Below are positions 9,089 through 17,824 of a DNA stretch of 64,000 nucleotides, in pieces. Every line of letters starts with the position of its first letter. Position 1 is the stretch's first letter. The DNA lies in contig NZ_JAJGTZ010000044.1 in the NCBI RefSeq assembly GCF_020784725.1, positions 186,001-250,000 on the forward strand, given 5' to 3'. A program made the translations under genes and the position numbers. The notes beneath the pieces are model-generated. The model was given only the letters and a program-made list of their open reading frames with translations. It searched no databases and was not told the origin of the DNA. This DNA is from Limosilactobacillus reuteri (GTDB lineage Bacteria; Bacillota; Bacilli; Lactobacillales; Lactobacillaceae).

Positions 9089-10432
9089 TTAATTTTTGAA
9101 ACTATGAATTGGAGCGGGAATAAGTCCACCACGGTTAATCATCGCGGTACTTGCGGCTTTGTTGACTGCCATTACCGGGGCATATCCTAATAAACCGCCG
9201 AATTCAACCGTATCACCAACTTTTTTACCGGGTGCGGGAATCACGCGGACAGCAGTGGTTTTATTATTAATCATTCCAATTGCTGCTTCATCAGCAATCA
9301 TTGCGCTAATGGTTTCTTTTGGTGTATCACCAGGGATAGCGATCATATCAAGACCAACGGAACAAACCGCAGTCATTGCTTCTAATTTAGAGATATTTAG
9401 TGTTCCTGCGTTAACTGCCTTAATCATGCCGGCATCTTCAGAGACGGGGATGAACGCACCAGATAAGCCCCCAACATGACTACAGGCCATAATGCCACCT
9501 TTTTTGACCGCATCATTTAGCATTGCCAGGGCAGCCGTTGTACCATGAGTTCCAACTTGGGCGACCCCAATTTCTTCTAAGACTTCCGCAACTGAATCAC
9601 CAGCGGCAGCAGTTGGGGCAAGGGAAAGGTCAACAATTCCAAATTGGACGCCCAGTCTTTCCGCCGCAACAGTTCCTACTAATTGACCCATCCGCGTCAC
9701 CTTAAAGGCAGTTTTCTTGATTGTTTCAGCGACGACATCCATTGATTCACCTTTAACTTTTTCTAAGGCAGTCTTGATAACACCAGGTCCTGAAACACCA
9801 ACATTTATCACTGCGTCTGGTTCACCAACACCGTGAAATCCGCCTGCCATAAAGGGATTGTCCTCAACAGCATTACAAAAGATAACAAGTTTAGCATTTG
9901 TCATCGTATCAAGCTTTGAGCCAGCAACAACTACTTCGCCCATTTGCGCCACTGCATCCATATTAATTCCACTGCGAGTAGAACCAACATTTACTGAAGC
10001 ACAAACAAAGTCAGTCTCTGCAAGTGCTTCAGGGAGGGAAGCAATTAATGTACGATCACCAGTTTGATATCCCTTTTGAACAAGCGCGCTATAACCACCG
10101 ATAAAATCAATTCCTAATGCTTTAGCAGCCTTGTCTAATATTTTGGCATATTTAACATAGTCATGGTCTTGAGAGGCCGCGGCAATAAGGGAAATAGGAG
10201 TAACGGTTACTCGCTTGTTAGCAATCGGAATGCCATATTCGGCTTCAATTTGTTGGCCGATCTTAACTAAATTCTTGGCTTTGGTTGTAATTTTGTCGTA
10301 AATTTTTTGGCAAGCAATATCGCTATCACTATCGATACAATCAAGTAAAGAAATTCCCATCGTGATTGTCCGCACATCAAGGTTTTCATTGGAAATCATG
10401 TGGCTAGTTTCATAAATTTGTTGTGAATTCAT
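9089..10432 (-). CDS. UPF0210 (PFL/DUF711) family protein
   Basis: This 447-aa protein belongs to the UPF0210 family, whose fold is related to glycyl-radical enzyme folds but whose biochemical role is not established. Recognisable stretches are [11 protein letters not shown] near residue 22, [19 protein letters not shown] near 146 and a Gly-rich [26 protein letters not shown] segment near 195. Immediately upstream lies the small ACT protein UPF0237. The two genes are paired in many Firmicutes, which suggests that the ACT protein senses a metabolite for this one. The gap between them is 24 bp, so they form an operon. Confidence 0.9.
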   Translation of the reverse strand: MNSQQIYETSHMISNENLDVRTITMGISLLDCIDSDSDIACQKIYDKITTKAKNLVKIGQQIEAEYGIPIANKRVTVTPISLIAAASQDHDYVKYAKILDKAAKALGIDFIGGYSALVQKGYQTGDRTLIASLPEALAETDFVCASVNVGSTRSGINMDAVAQMGEVVVAGSKLDTMTNAKLVIFCNAVEDNPFMAGGFHGVGEPDAVINVGVSGPGVIKTALEKVKGESMDVVAETIKKTAFKVTRMGQLVGTVAAERLGVQFGIVDLSLAPTAAAGDSVAEVLEEIGVAQVGTHGTTAALAMLNDAVKKGGIMACSHVGGLSGAFIPVSEDAGMIKAVNAGTLNISKLEAMTAVCSVGLDMIAIPGDTPKETISAMIADEAAIGMINNKTTAVRVIPAPGKKVGDTVEFGGLLGYAPVMAVNKAASTAMINRGGLIPAPIHSFKN

Positions 10433-10456
10433 TAAAGGATGATCCTCCCGTCCTTA

Positions 10457-10723
10457 TTAAAGGTTGTGCATTGCATCGTAAATTTTGGCATTTCTAAGGT
10501 TAATTTCAACGCCAATTTTTTTACCGAGTTCTGTAAATTCATTAGTTAATTGATAACTATCAAGATTTTCAGGAATCATCACAGACATCATCATTACGAA
10601 ATTGCCATCCATTATTGTTTGTGAAACATCAAGAATATTAATTTGCTTTTGGGCAAGAAGGGCACTTACCTTAGCGATAATTCCAACTTGGTCTTCACCT
10701 AGAACAGATACAACAGCTTTCAT
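10457..10723 (-). CDS. ACT-domain protein, UPF0237 family
   Basis: At 88 aa this is essentially a single ACT domain: MKAVVSVLGEDQVGIIAKVSALL at the start has the beta-strand plus Gly-Ile turn that binds amino acids in GcvR-type regulators, followed by NILDVSQTIMDGNFVMMM. The likely role is a small-molecule sensor. It is the first gene of a two-gene operon with UPF0210. No DNA-binding domain is present, so any regulation would be by protein contact. The ligand is not predictable. Confidence 0.9.
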   Translation of the reverse strand: MKAVVSVLGEDQVGIIAKVSALLAQKQINILDVSQTIMDGNFVMMMSVMIPENLDSYQLTNEFTELGKKIGVEINLRNAKIYDAMHNL

Positions 10724-10802
10724 TAAAGAATCCTCTCTTTCTTTTAATGATTTTAATTGTAGTATAATAATATGAACATTTCTAGAAAATTTTGGTTAAT
10801 AA

Positions 10803-10833
10803 AAAGGGCACTCCTCGTTTAGCGGTGCCCTTT
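10803..10833 (-). terminator. Intrinsic terminator of the aldo/keto reductase gene
   Basis: The 9-bp stem AAAGGGCAC/GTGCCCTTT is followed by a run of T on the minus strand, downstream of the aldo/keto reductase stop codon. Confidence 0.85.
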
Positions 10834-10861
10834 ATGTAAAAAAATATGAAATTAGTTGGAG

Positions 10862-11752
10862 CTAAAATGCGCCCGGCTTACCAATATAGTCATTTACACC
10901 GTCAGGATTGCCTGACCACTTAAACTTATCATACCAAATGGAATGCTTTTCTTGATCTAACTTGTCGATTTGCTTCATCTCGTCTGGCGACAGGGTAAAG
11001 TCAAAAATTTCTGCATTTTCCTTCATACGTTGAGGATGAATAGTTTTAGTAAGGGCAACAAAGTCTTGCTGAATTTCCCAGCGAAGAATAATTTGGGCCG
11101 GACTCTTTTGGTGCTCGTCTGCGATTTGCTTAATAACATCATTGGAAAGAAGACGACCATTGCCTAGTGGCGACCAGGCTTCAAGCTGAATATCATTTTC
11201 TCGACAAAACTTTACAATCTTAGGTTGGTGAATGAGGGGATTGAATTCAATTTGATTAATTGCTGGTTTAATTTTGGCGTGATCGAGCAAATCAGTCATT
11301 CGTTCAACATTAAAATTGCAGACGCCGATCGCTTTTGCTTGACCGTCCTTGTAAATATCTTCTAACGCACGCCAGCTTTCATTGTATTTATCATTTACTG
11401 GCCAATGAAGAAGGAGAAGGTCGACATAGCTTGTTTGCAACTTTTTTAATTGCGCATTTACTGCTTGCCGAAGTTTATCATAATCTCCTTGATCACCATT
11501 GAAAATTTTAGTAGTGAGAAAAATACTATCGCGCTTACGACCACTTGCTGCAAGACCTTCCTGAAGACCTTGTCCGACAGCTGCTTCATTCCCATATTGT
11601 TTTGCTGTATCAATCAAGACGTAATCATTAATAATGGCTTCTTTAACCATTTGCTGTGTTTCCGCAAGTGAGGCTTTCCAGACCCCTAAGCCAAGTTGGG
11701 GGATAAGGTAACCGTTGTTTAGTTTTATCTTTGGTTGTAGATTTTGGTTCAT
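10862..11752 (-). CDS. Aldo/keto reductase
   Basis: An NAD(P)H-dependent carbonyl reductase of the AKR superfamily, 296 aa. The catalytic tetrad is visible as D48, Y53, K82 and H116 (LIDTAKQYGNE, TTKIF, LLLHWP). The signature IKPAINQIEFNPL follows near residue 187, and the C-terminal cofactor-phosphate region near LTKTIHPQRMKEN is present. It resembles 2,5-diketo-D-gluconate reductase-like enzymes of lactic acid bacteria; the substrate is unknown. It lies next to the LysR and flavodoxin genes, which suggests a shared redox theme but proves nothing. Confidence 0.92.
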   Translation of the reverse strand: MNQNLQPKIKLNNGYLIPQLGLGVWKASLAETQQMVKEAIINDYVLIDTAKQYGNEAAVGQGLQEGLAASGRKRDSIFLTTKIFNGDQGDYDKLRQAVNAQLKKLQTSYVDLLLLHWPVNDKYNESWRALEDIYKDGQAKAIGVCNFNVERMTDLLDHAKIKPAINQIEFNPLIHQPKIVKFCRENDIQLEAWSPLGNGRLLSNDVIKQIADEHQKSPAQIILRWEIQQDFVALTKTIHPQRMKENAEIFDFTLSPDEMKQIDKLDQEKHSIWYDKFKWSGNPDGVNDYIGKPGAF

Positions 11753-11797
11753 ATTAATCTAATACTCCTTTCTAAATCAGTTATAGCATTAAAAGCT

Positions 11798-12682
11798 CTA
11801 GGATTCTTGAATTTGCTCATTAACAAACTGAAGAAACTTTTCAATAGCGGGAGAAAGGACCGTATTTTTACGCCAGGCAAGGACATCCCCCGTTGACTTA
11901 TTTGGCGTAAGTGGAACAAAAGCTAGGTCTGGATCATGGAAGTTATCGTATACCCCTTTAATTGTCAGACCATAGTAATTACTATTTCTTAAAAGAGAAA
12001 CGGTATTTCCCGGTAAACTGGTTGTGGCACGGATATTTAAACGCGTTTGATCTAATTTTAAAATGTCACTAACTTCATCGCGAACAATACTACGGTGAGG
12101 AAGAATTAGGGGGATTTTGTAAAGATCTTCTTTGGTAATAGTAGAATACTTGGCAAGTGGGGCCGATTTTTTCATTATTACTCCCCATTCTTCACGGATC
12201 GGCAATTCGAGAAAGTTATATTTAGCAGCTTCAACGGGTTCAAGGAGGCATACAAGGTCATTGAGCCCTTCATCTAGTTGTCGCCGAAGGACATCGCCAT
12301 CCCCATCAGATAAATTAAAGATTACGTTTGGGTAGAGCTTTTGAAATTCAAAAATTAGTTTCGTTATATAAGGAGAGACACTCGAAACCGCTGAGCCAAG
12401 ATTGATTTCTCCCGTTAATGCCTCTTCTTGTTGGTGGAGGTCGTTTTCAGTTTGATCCAAGAGTTGCAGCATGGTCGTTGCTCGCTGTTGAAATAGGATT
12501 CCAGCTTTTGTGAGTTGAAGACGCCGATTTCCTCGGTTAAACAACTTTATGTCTAATTCGGTTTCTAGGTCCATGATTTGCCGGGAAAGGGTAGGTTGCG
12601 TAATATGTAATTGTTCTGCAGCTTTAGTGATATTATTAGTTTGTGCAACAGTTAAAAAGTATTTTAATACACGTGTATCCAT
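11798..12682 (-). CDS. LysR-family transcriptional regulator
   Basis: The 294-aa protein has the LysR N-terminal winged helix-turn-helix (MDTRVLKYFLTVAQ, then NITKAAEQLHITQPTLSRQI with the usual Q-P-x-L-S-x-Q-I recognition helix) and an effector-binding domain from about residue 90. It is divergent from the flavodoxin gene with only about 40 bp between the start codons, the classic arrangement of a LysR regulator and its target. Effector unknown. The aldo/keto reductase gene lies 45 bp downstream on the same strand and could be co-transcribed. Confidence 0.92.
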   Translation of the reverse strand: MDTRVLKYFLTVAQTNNITKAAEQLHITQPTLSRQIMDLETELDIKLFNRGNRRLQLTKAGILFQQRATTMLQLLDQTENDLHQQEEALTGEINLGSAVSSVSPYITKLIFEFQKLYPNVIFNLSDGDGDVLRRQLDEGLNDLVCLLEPVEAAKYNFLELPIREEWGVIMKKSAPLAKYSTITKEDLYKIPLILPHRSIVRDEVSDILKLDQTRLNIRATTSLPGNTVSLLRNSNYYGLTIKGVYDNFHDPDLAFVPLTPNKSTGDVLAWRKNTVLSPAIEKFLQFVNEQIQES

Positions 12683-12721
12683 ATAGTATCCCTCGTTTTT
12701 ATTTATATTAAGGAGTTATTG

Positions 12722-13201
12722 ATGATGGCAAAGCAAGCATTGATTTTATATTATTCGCAATTTGGAAATACTGCTAGACTCGCTAGTAAGATTCATGAAG
12801 CGACTGGTGCCGATATTGTAAGAATTAAGGTTCCCGATGATACTTTCCCACTGGATATGGAAGAAACCGGAAAAATTTATCAGCAACAGCTTAAAACGCA
12901 TGACTTCCCTAAACTAGTGACTATCTTACCTGACTTATCGTATTATGACTTGATCTTAGTTGGTGGACCAGTCTGGAATGGGAAAGTTGCCTCACCGATT
13001 ATTGCTTTGCTTCAACAGCTTCAAGAATTCACTGGTAAGATTGCGCCATTTAGTACAGGTTGGAGTGGCACTGGTGATTATCAAGAGGACTTTATCAACA
13101 ATGCTGGTAAGCTAAATGTCACGTCTGGCTACCATATTCTTACTCATGATAGTCCAGCTTTCAATGAAAAGTCATTATTTTCATGGCTGCGAAAATTATA
13201 A
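12722..13201 (+). CDS. Flavodoxin-like FMN protein
   Basis: A small flavoprotein (about 159 aa). ALILYYSQFGNTARLASKI near the N-terminus is the FMN phosphate loop, and LVGGPVWNGKVASPI near residue 80 and FSTGWSGTGDYQEDF near 110 are the flavin-contacting loops. It probably carries electrons or acts as an NAD(P)H-independent flavodoxin. AAGGAG at 12710-12715 gives good spacing to ATG at 12722 or 12725; a TTG three bases earlier is too close. It is divergent from the LysR gene, which probably controls it. Confidence 0.88.
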   Translation: MMAKQALILYYSQFGNTARLASKIHEATGADIVRIKVPDDTFPLDMEETGKIYQQQLKTHDFPKLVTILPDLSYYDLILVGGPVWNGKVASPIIALLQQLQEFTGKIAPFSTGWSGTGDYQEDFINNAGKLNVTSGYHILTHDSPAFNEKSLFSWLRKL

Positions 13202-13298
13202 TTCATTTTTTGAATAACTCACCATTTATAATAAGCTTTTTACATTCTTAATACTACAGTTTATTATTAAACCAACAATTAATTGGAGGTTAGTAATA

Positions 13299-13715
13299 AT
13301 GGCTAAGAATGAACACGAAGTAAAAAATGACCTGTTTGGTTTTGGTGATAAGAACGTTGCATTTGCAAAATACTTTATCGGTACAAGTTATCTTAATGGA
13401 TTAGTATCTCCTGACGATAACATTGATGTAAATGTTTCAAACGTTAATTTTGAGCCCGGTTGTCGTAATAACTGGCATATTCACCATGATGGTTTTCAAA
13501 TCTTATTAGTAACTGCTGGTGAGGGTTGGTATCAAGAAGAAGGCAAGCCGGCGCAATTGTTAAAACCCGGTGATGTTGTAGCAATTCATGGGGGTGTAAA
13601 GCATTGGCATGGAGCTACTAAAGATAGTTGGTTCTCTCATATTGCTATTACGAAGGGAACTAGCGAATGGTGCGAAGAAGTAGATGACGTTACTTACAAT
13701 CGCCTTTCCGATTAG
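13299..13715 (+). CDS. Cupin-domain protein
   Basis: The 138-aa protein is a single beta-barrel cupin: motif 1 is seen in NNWHIHHDGFQILLVTAGEG (metal-binding His residues) and motif 2 in LKPGDVVAIHGGVKHWHGA. It resembles small cupins often annotated as carboxymuconolactone-decarboxylase-associated or quercetin-2,3-dioxygenase-like proteins. No enzymatic function can be assigned. A strong GGAGG ribosome-binding site precedes the ATG. It follows the flavodoxin gene after a gap of about 100 bp. Confidence 0.85.
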   Translation: MAKNEHEVKNDLFGFGDKNVAFAKYFIGTSYLNGLVSPDDNIDVNVSNVNFEPGCRNNWHIHHDGFQILLVTAGEGWYQEEGKPAQLLKPGDVVAIHGGVKHWHGATKDSWFSHIAITKGTSEWCEEVDDVTYNRLSD

Positions 13716-13786
13716 TTAATTAGTCAGCTTTCTTTGTCCTCGTTCTCAACTTTGTTATACTAGTTAAAGTTTGAGGAGGAGATTAA

Positions 13787-14242
13787 ATGGAAAGCTGGCT
13801 TTTTTTAGCGTTAGTATTATTAATTGCAATCTTTGGCCATAACTCATCATTGATTATTGCCACGGTAGTAGTGATGGCCCTGAAACTAATTCCTTATACC
13901 GCCAAATGGTTGCCCTTGATACAACATAAGGGAATTAATTGGGGTGTGACAGTGATTTCAGTTGCGATCTTAATTCCAATTGCGACTGGTCAAATTGGCT
14001 TTAATGATTTATGGGCTGCTTTTAAAACCCCTGCTGGTTGGATTGCAGTCGGCATGGGCATTGCAGTTGCTATCTTATCAAAGTATGGCGTTAACCAGTT
14101 GGCAGCTGTTCCTCAAGTCACCGTTGCCTTGGTACTTGGAACGATTATTGGAGTAGTTGCATTTAAAGGGATTGCAGCTGGCCCAGTTATTGCTAGTGGG
14201 ATGACGTATTGTATTGTAACGTTATTGAATTTGCATTTTTAA
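13787..14242 (+). CDS. UPF0756/DUF441 membrane protein
   Basis: This 151-aa hydrophobic protein has about four to five membrane segments (residues 3-33, 45-65, 82-100, 108-147). Its layout and Gly-rich TM segments match the DUF441 (UPF0756, YtwI-like) family of small inner-membrane proteins of unknown function. A GAGGAGG ribosome-binding site precedes the ATG and a terminator closes the gene. Confidence 0.85.
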   Translation: MESWLFLALVLLIAIFGHNSSLIIATVVVMALKLIPYTAKWLPLIQHKGINWGVTVISVAILIPIATGQIGFNDLWAAFKTPAGWIAVGMGIAVAILSKYGVNQLAAVPQVTVALVLGTIIGVVAFKGIAAGPVIASGMTYCIVTLLNLHF

Positions 14243-14248
14243 CATAGT

Positions 14249-14289
14249 AAAAAACCAAGCGAGACCAAAATGGATCTCACTTGGTTTTT
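14249..14289. terminator. Bidirectional intrinsic terminator
   Basis: Stem AAAAACCAAG/CTTGGTTTTT with an inner GAGA/TCTC pair lies between the convergent DUF441 and MFS genes. Confidence 0.85.
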
Positions 14290-14292
14290 GTT

Positions 14293-15681
14293 TTATGCAT
14301 TTTCTAATTGCTCTTGCGAAGAAATTTTATGGTATAGCTTAGTACTGAGGTAGAGCGAAGTCGATAGTAAGCATAAGCACAGAAGAAAGCCAGCTTGAAT
14401 ACCGAGGTGTGAGGACGGATTGTGCACTAAGTGATTAACAATACCAACAATTGAAACGATGAGGGCAGTTCCAAAGGCCGCCGCGATTTGCCGTAATGTG
14501 TTAAAAGTAGCGACTGCATCAGGAACGATCTCATTAGGTAGCAGCGATAATGCTTGTGTTTGTAAAGGAATTAACATTGTCACTAGTCCAAATTGTCGAA
14601 TCGTTTGAAAAAGGGTGATCATGAGAACAGAACTACGCGCACCGATTGCAGCTTGACCAATTGTTCCAACGATATCAATTATGAGACCAGTGCCAACAAG
14701 AATCTTAATTGGATAAATATCGTAAAAACGGCCGCTCGTTGTTGAGAGGAGACCCGTTAAGATTGCCCCCGGCAGGACAGCAATAGCTGAAACAACCGTA
14801 CTTTTTCCCAAGACAATTTGTACGAGCAGGGGAATCAAAATTGCATTGCCATACATTGTTGATGTAATTAGCATATTAATGACAGTAGCAAAAACAAATT
14901 GTTTGTGGGAGAAGATCCCAAAGTTAATTAGCTGACGATTACTATGACGTTGGTTAAGGAAGAAAAGCAAGAGAAAGACTAAGCCGATAAGGACATCCCC
15001 TGCGACATTAAATGAAAGCAAGTGATTGTTCGAAACATTTGATAAGCCCATCAATAGTGACCATAATCCGCCTGTAATTAAAATAAGAGCTGATGTATTA
15101 AATTGGGGATGCTCATTATGAGGAATTTTAGGAAGTAAAAAGAATGAGACGAGTAATGTGACGACTGCAAAAGGAATAATTAACAAGAAAAGGTATCGCC
15201 AAGAGAAAAAGTGTAATAGAAAGCCGGAAATGGCAGGGCCTAAGATAGGGGCACAATTAAAGGCAAGGCCAATAATGCCCATAATTTGGCCTTTTTTCCC
15301 CGGCTTTGCATAGCGAATTGCCAAGACGTTTACTAGCGGCATCATCATTCCCGCACCCAGAGCTTGAATCATCCGAGCAATTACAATTAGATTGAAGCTC
15401 CACGCGATCGCGCCGATAATGGTTCCTAAAAGAAAAATTCCAGAGAAAATAATAAAGAGATTTTTGAATGGGAATCTTTTTATGAGGAATGAACTAACGG
15501 GAATCATTAGGGCATTGACAAGCATATACCCGTTTGTCACCCATTGGACCTGCGCCTCACTGATATGAAAGACGTTCATAAAGGTTGGTAGGGCAATGTT
15601 CATTAAGGTTGAACAGAGAAGACCGAAAAATGTGCCAAAAACCATGATTACTAATGCATGGCTAATTCGTTGATTTTCCAT
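14293..15681 (-). CDS. MFS transporter, DHA2 (EmrB/QacA) family multidrug exporter
   Basis: A 462-aa integral membrane protein with about 13-14 hydrophobic segments. After TM1 it shows LMNIALPTFMNVFHISEAQVQWVTNGYML, the D1-like opening of DHA2 drug:H+ antiporters. The RMIQALGAGMMMPL stretch follows near residue 103, and the motif C-like GPAISGFL near 150 is typical of exporters. Probable proton-driven efflux; substrates unknown. It is divergently oriented to the CopY-like regulator 155 bp away. Control of this gene by that regulator is possible, although the operator lies closer to the regulator gene. Confidence 0.9.
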   Translation of the reverse strand: MENQRISHALVIMVFGTFFGLLCSTLMNIALPTFMNVFHISEAQVQWVTNGYMLVNALMIPVSSFLIKRFPFKNLFIIFSGIFLLGTIIGAIAWSFNLIVIARMIQALGAGMMMPLVNVLAIRYAKPGKKGQIMGIIGLAFNCAPILGPAISGFLLHFFSWRYLFLLIIPFAVVTLLVSFFLLPKIPHNEHPQFNTSALILITGGLWSLLMGLSNVSNNHLLSFNVAGDVLIGLVFLLLFFLNQRHSNRQLINFGIFSHKQFVFATVINMLITSTMYGNAILIPLLVQIVLGKSTVVSAIAVLPGAILTGLLSTTSGRFYDIYPIKILVGTGLIIDIVGTIGQAAIGARSSVLMITLFQTIRQFGLVTMLIPLQTQALSLLPNEIVPDAVATFNTLRQIAAAFGTALIVSIVGIVNHLVHNPSSHLGIQAGFLLCLCLLSTSLYLSTKLYHKISSQEQLENA

Positions 15682-15764
15682 TTGTAGATATAGCGCTCCT
15701 TAAAATTAGTCAAACAGTATTGAGTTTACTAGTTAGATTATTAATGTCAATACGCATTAGGAAT

Positions 15765-15792
15765 TTGCAAGTAAGTAAATTAATGATAAAAT
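15765..15792 (+). promoter_or_regulatory. Promoter of the CopY-like regulator gene
   Basis: A -35 element TTGCAA (15765-15770) and a -10 element TAAAAT (15787-15792) are separated by 16 bp. They sit just upstream of the cop box. Confidence 0.55.
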
Positions 15793-15806
15793 ATAGTTAT
15801 AAATGA

Positions 15807-15820
15807 TTTACATATGTAAA
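15807..15820. promoter_or_regulatory. Cop box operator (CopY-type repressor site)
   Basis: TTTACATATGTAAA is a perfect palindrome containing TACATATGTA (15809-15818), an exact match to the TACAnnTGTA consensus bound by CopY repressors. It lies just after the predicted -10 and before the ribosome-binding site of the CopY-like gene, so autoregulation is expected. Confidence 0.75.
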
Positions 15821-15835
15821 CGCAGGAGGAATTAG

Positions 15836-16264
15836 ATGAATATTAATTTAGAAATAACTCCCGCTGAATGGCAAATTATGCGGGTGGTTTGGAGTCTACG
15901 GCAAACGACCAGTAGTCAAATTATTGAAATTTTACAGAAAAAAGTTGACTGGAAACCAGCAACGATTAAGACTTTACTTCGCCGCCTGGTTGATAAAAAA
16001 GCCTTATCTGCCACTCGTCAAGGACGTGGATTTATCTATGAGCCCTTAGTTCCGGAACAACAAACAATGGACCAAGCGGCGGACAACTTATTTAATAATA
16101 TTTGTGAACGACATGTTGGAAGCACGCTTGAACATGTGATCAATAATGTAACCCTTAGTAAGGATGATATTGCTAAGTTACAAGAATTATTGGCAAGCAA
16201 AGCAACTGATTCACCGGATCATGTCAAATGTAACTGTATTCCTGATATGCAGATGAATTGCTAA
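15836..16264 (+). CDS. CopY/BlaI-family transcriptional repressor
   Basis: The 142-aa protein has the BlaI/CopY winged helix: ITPAEWQIMRVVWSL at the N-terminus and WKPATIKTLLRRLVDKKAL as recognition region, with FIYEPLV in the wing. The C-terminus ends CNCIPDMQMNC, a variant of the CopY metal site CxCxxxxCxC in which the second pair is not conserved. Copper-responsive repressors release DNA when Cu(I) displaces zinc at this site. Met residues here may act as extra Cu(I) ligands (inference). The gene stands alone: no copA, copZ or copB follows, only a terminator. A perfect cop box lies in its own promoter region. Confidence 0.88.
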   Translation: MNINLEITPAEWQIMRVVWSLRQTTSSQIIEILQKKVDWKPATIKTLLRRLVDKKALSATRQGRGFIYEPLVPEQQTMDQAADNLFNNICERHVGSTLEHVINNVTLSKDDIAKLQELLASKATDSPDHVKCNCIPDMQMNC

Positions 16265-16266
16265 TG

Positions 16267-16318
16267 AAAAGGCTCTCCGCGACTAGGAAATCTTTCCTAA
16301 ATTGCGGAGAGCCTTTTT
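16267..16318. terminator. Bidirectional intrinsic terminator
   Basis: A perfect 14-bp stem, AAAAGGCTCTCCGC paired with GCGGAGAGCCTTTT, lies between the convergent CopY-like and CorC-like genes. Confidence 0.9.
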
Positions 16319-16323
16319 AATAT

Positions 16324-17685
16324 CTATTTTTCTTTATTTTGATCCTCATCAGCTGATGGTTTCTTCTTTTTAGGCTTAATATAAACTACCTTGAATTTAT
16401 TAACATAAGCATTCTTTAAATCCAGAGGTGTAAATGAGAAATTATCGACTCTAATTGGCTGTCCAACTTTTAAGTCATACTGCCGTTCAAGGAAGAACCC
16501 AGTTAAGGTTGTTACTTCAGAGTTATCAAATTGTTCGATGTTTGTATCAAAGTAACGTTCAAAATCATCTAATGGCATCTTACCAGATACTTCGAAGGTA
16601 GGATTACCCTTGCTATCAGGCTCCTTCTTTTCAATCATGTCAGAGGTTGCGTGATCAATTTCTTCGCCAACTGTTCCGAATAATTCTTCATAAATGTCCT
16701 TATCGGTAATGATTCCTGAAGTACCACCGTATTCATCTTGGACAACAACAATTGGCACTTGTTTTTTCATCATCTCAGCAAGGACATTGGTAAGTTGTTC
16801 ATTTTCGTAAACGATTGGAATTCGCCGCATGATCGTTCGAACAGATTGTTGTGGGTTAATTTGGTTTTGCCGCATAATATCGTATGCAAAAATGTAACCA
16901 AGAATGTGGTCTTTATCATTATTAGCGACAACTGGGAAGCGCGTGAATTTCTTTTCAAAATAAAGTTTGGCTGCATCTTTAATTGAAGCCGTAATATCGA
17001 TAACCGCTAACTGTGTCCGATCAATCATAATATCCTCAGCAACTTTATCATTCATTTCAAAGGCCCGCTGCATAAAGATAACGTCTTCCTTATCCATTTC
17101 ACCAGCTTTTTCCGATTGTTGAGATAAGGTCATAATTTCATTTTGTGAATATGTGTCTTCTTCTGGCTGAACATTGTAGCCTAACATTTTTGTAATTGCC
17201 GCAGCGACTACCGCAAATAACCAAACGAATGGATAAAAAACAGTATGGAAGAATTGTACCGGGTGAACAATTGATAATAGAATTGGTACCGGTCGATCAA
17301 TCGCCATGTTTTTCGGAACCAAATCAGTAAATACCGCGTGGAAGAACGTAAAAATTAAAACACCGATAACAGGTGCAATCGCTTGAAGAACATCGTGCGG
17401 AATGATATTAATCTTTAGCAACAGCTCTGTGATAAATTCATCACCTAACCAACCTAAAACTAAAGAAGTCATCGTAACGCCGACTTGAGCTGTTGATAGG
17501 TACTCATTAAGATTTGCTACCATGTGTTCTGCGCGTTTGACTTTTCGTGTTTGCCGGAGCTCCTTTAACTCACTAGGCCGCACTTTAACAACTGAATATT
17601 CCAGTAGTGTAAACAAGGCAGCTAACAGCAAAATCAAAATAATGATAATTAATTTAAACCAATATGAATTCCATAAACCATTCAT
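16324..17685 (-). CDS. CNNM/CorC-HlyC family membrane protein with CBS domains
   Basis: The 453-aa protein shows three parts: an N-terminal DUF21 membrane domain (about residues 8-180, four hydrophobic segments, with VGVTMTSLVLGWLGDEF near 68); a CBS pair (about 215-345, with MIDRTQLAVID and IVVVQDEYGGTSGIIT); and a C-terminal CorC_HlyC domain ending in a Lys-rich tail. Such proteins are implicated in Mg2+ and Co2+ export; the older name is hemolysin C-like. The gene is monocistronic. Confidence 0.9.
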   Translation of the reverse strand: MNGLWNSYWFKLIIIILILLLAALFTLLEYSVVKVRPSELKELRQTRKVKRAEHMVANLNEYLSTAQVGVTMTSLVLGWLGDEFITELLLKINIIPHDVLQAIAPVIGVLIFTFFHAVFTDLVPKNMAIDRPVPILLSIVHPVQFFHTVFYPFVWLFAVVAAAITKMLGYNVQPEEDTYSQNEIMTLSQQSEKAGEMDKEDVIFMQRAFEMNDKVAEDIMIDRTQLAVIDITASIKDAAKLYFEKKFTRFPVVANNDKDHILGYIFAYDIMRQNQINPQQSVRTIMRRIPIVYENEQLTNVLAEMMKKQVPIVVVQDEYGGTSGIITDKDIYEELFGTVGEEIDHATSDMIEKKEPDSKGNPTFEVSGKMPLDDFERYFDTNIEQFDNSEVTTLTGFFLERQYDLKVGQPIRVDNFSFTPLDLKNAYVNKFKVVYIKPKKKKPSADEDQNKEK

Positions 17686-17824
17686 CGTTTAAAAATTTCA
17701 CCTAAACTTTCTTAAAAAATTTATCGACTACTATTGTATCAGTAAAATGTAGTGAAAGGGGAGTTTAATTATTTTTTTATAAGTGGAAATGCTAAAATAA
17801 AGGAAAATAAGTAGGAGAAGACAT

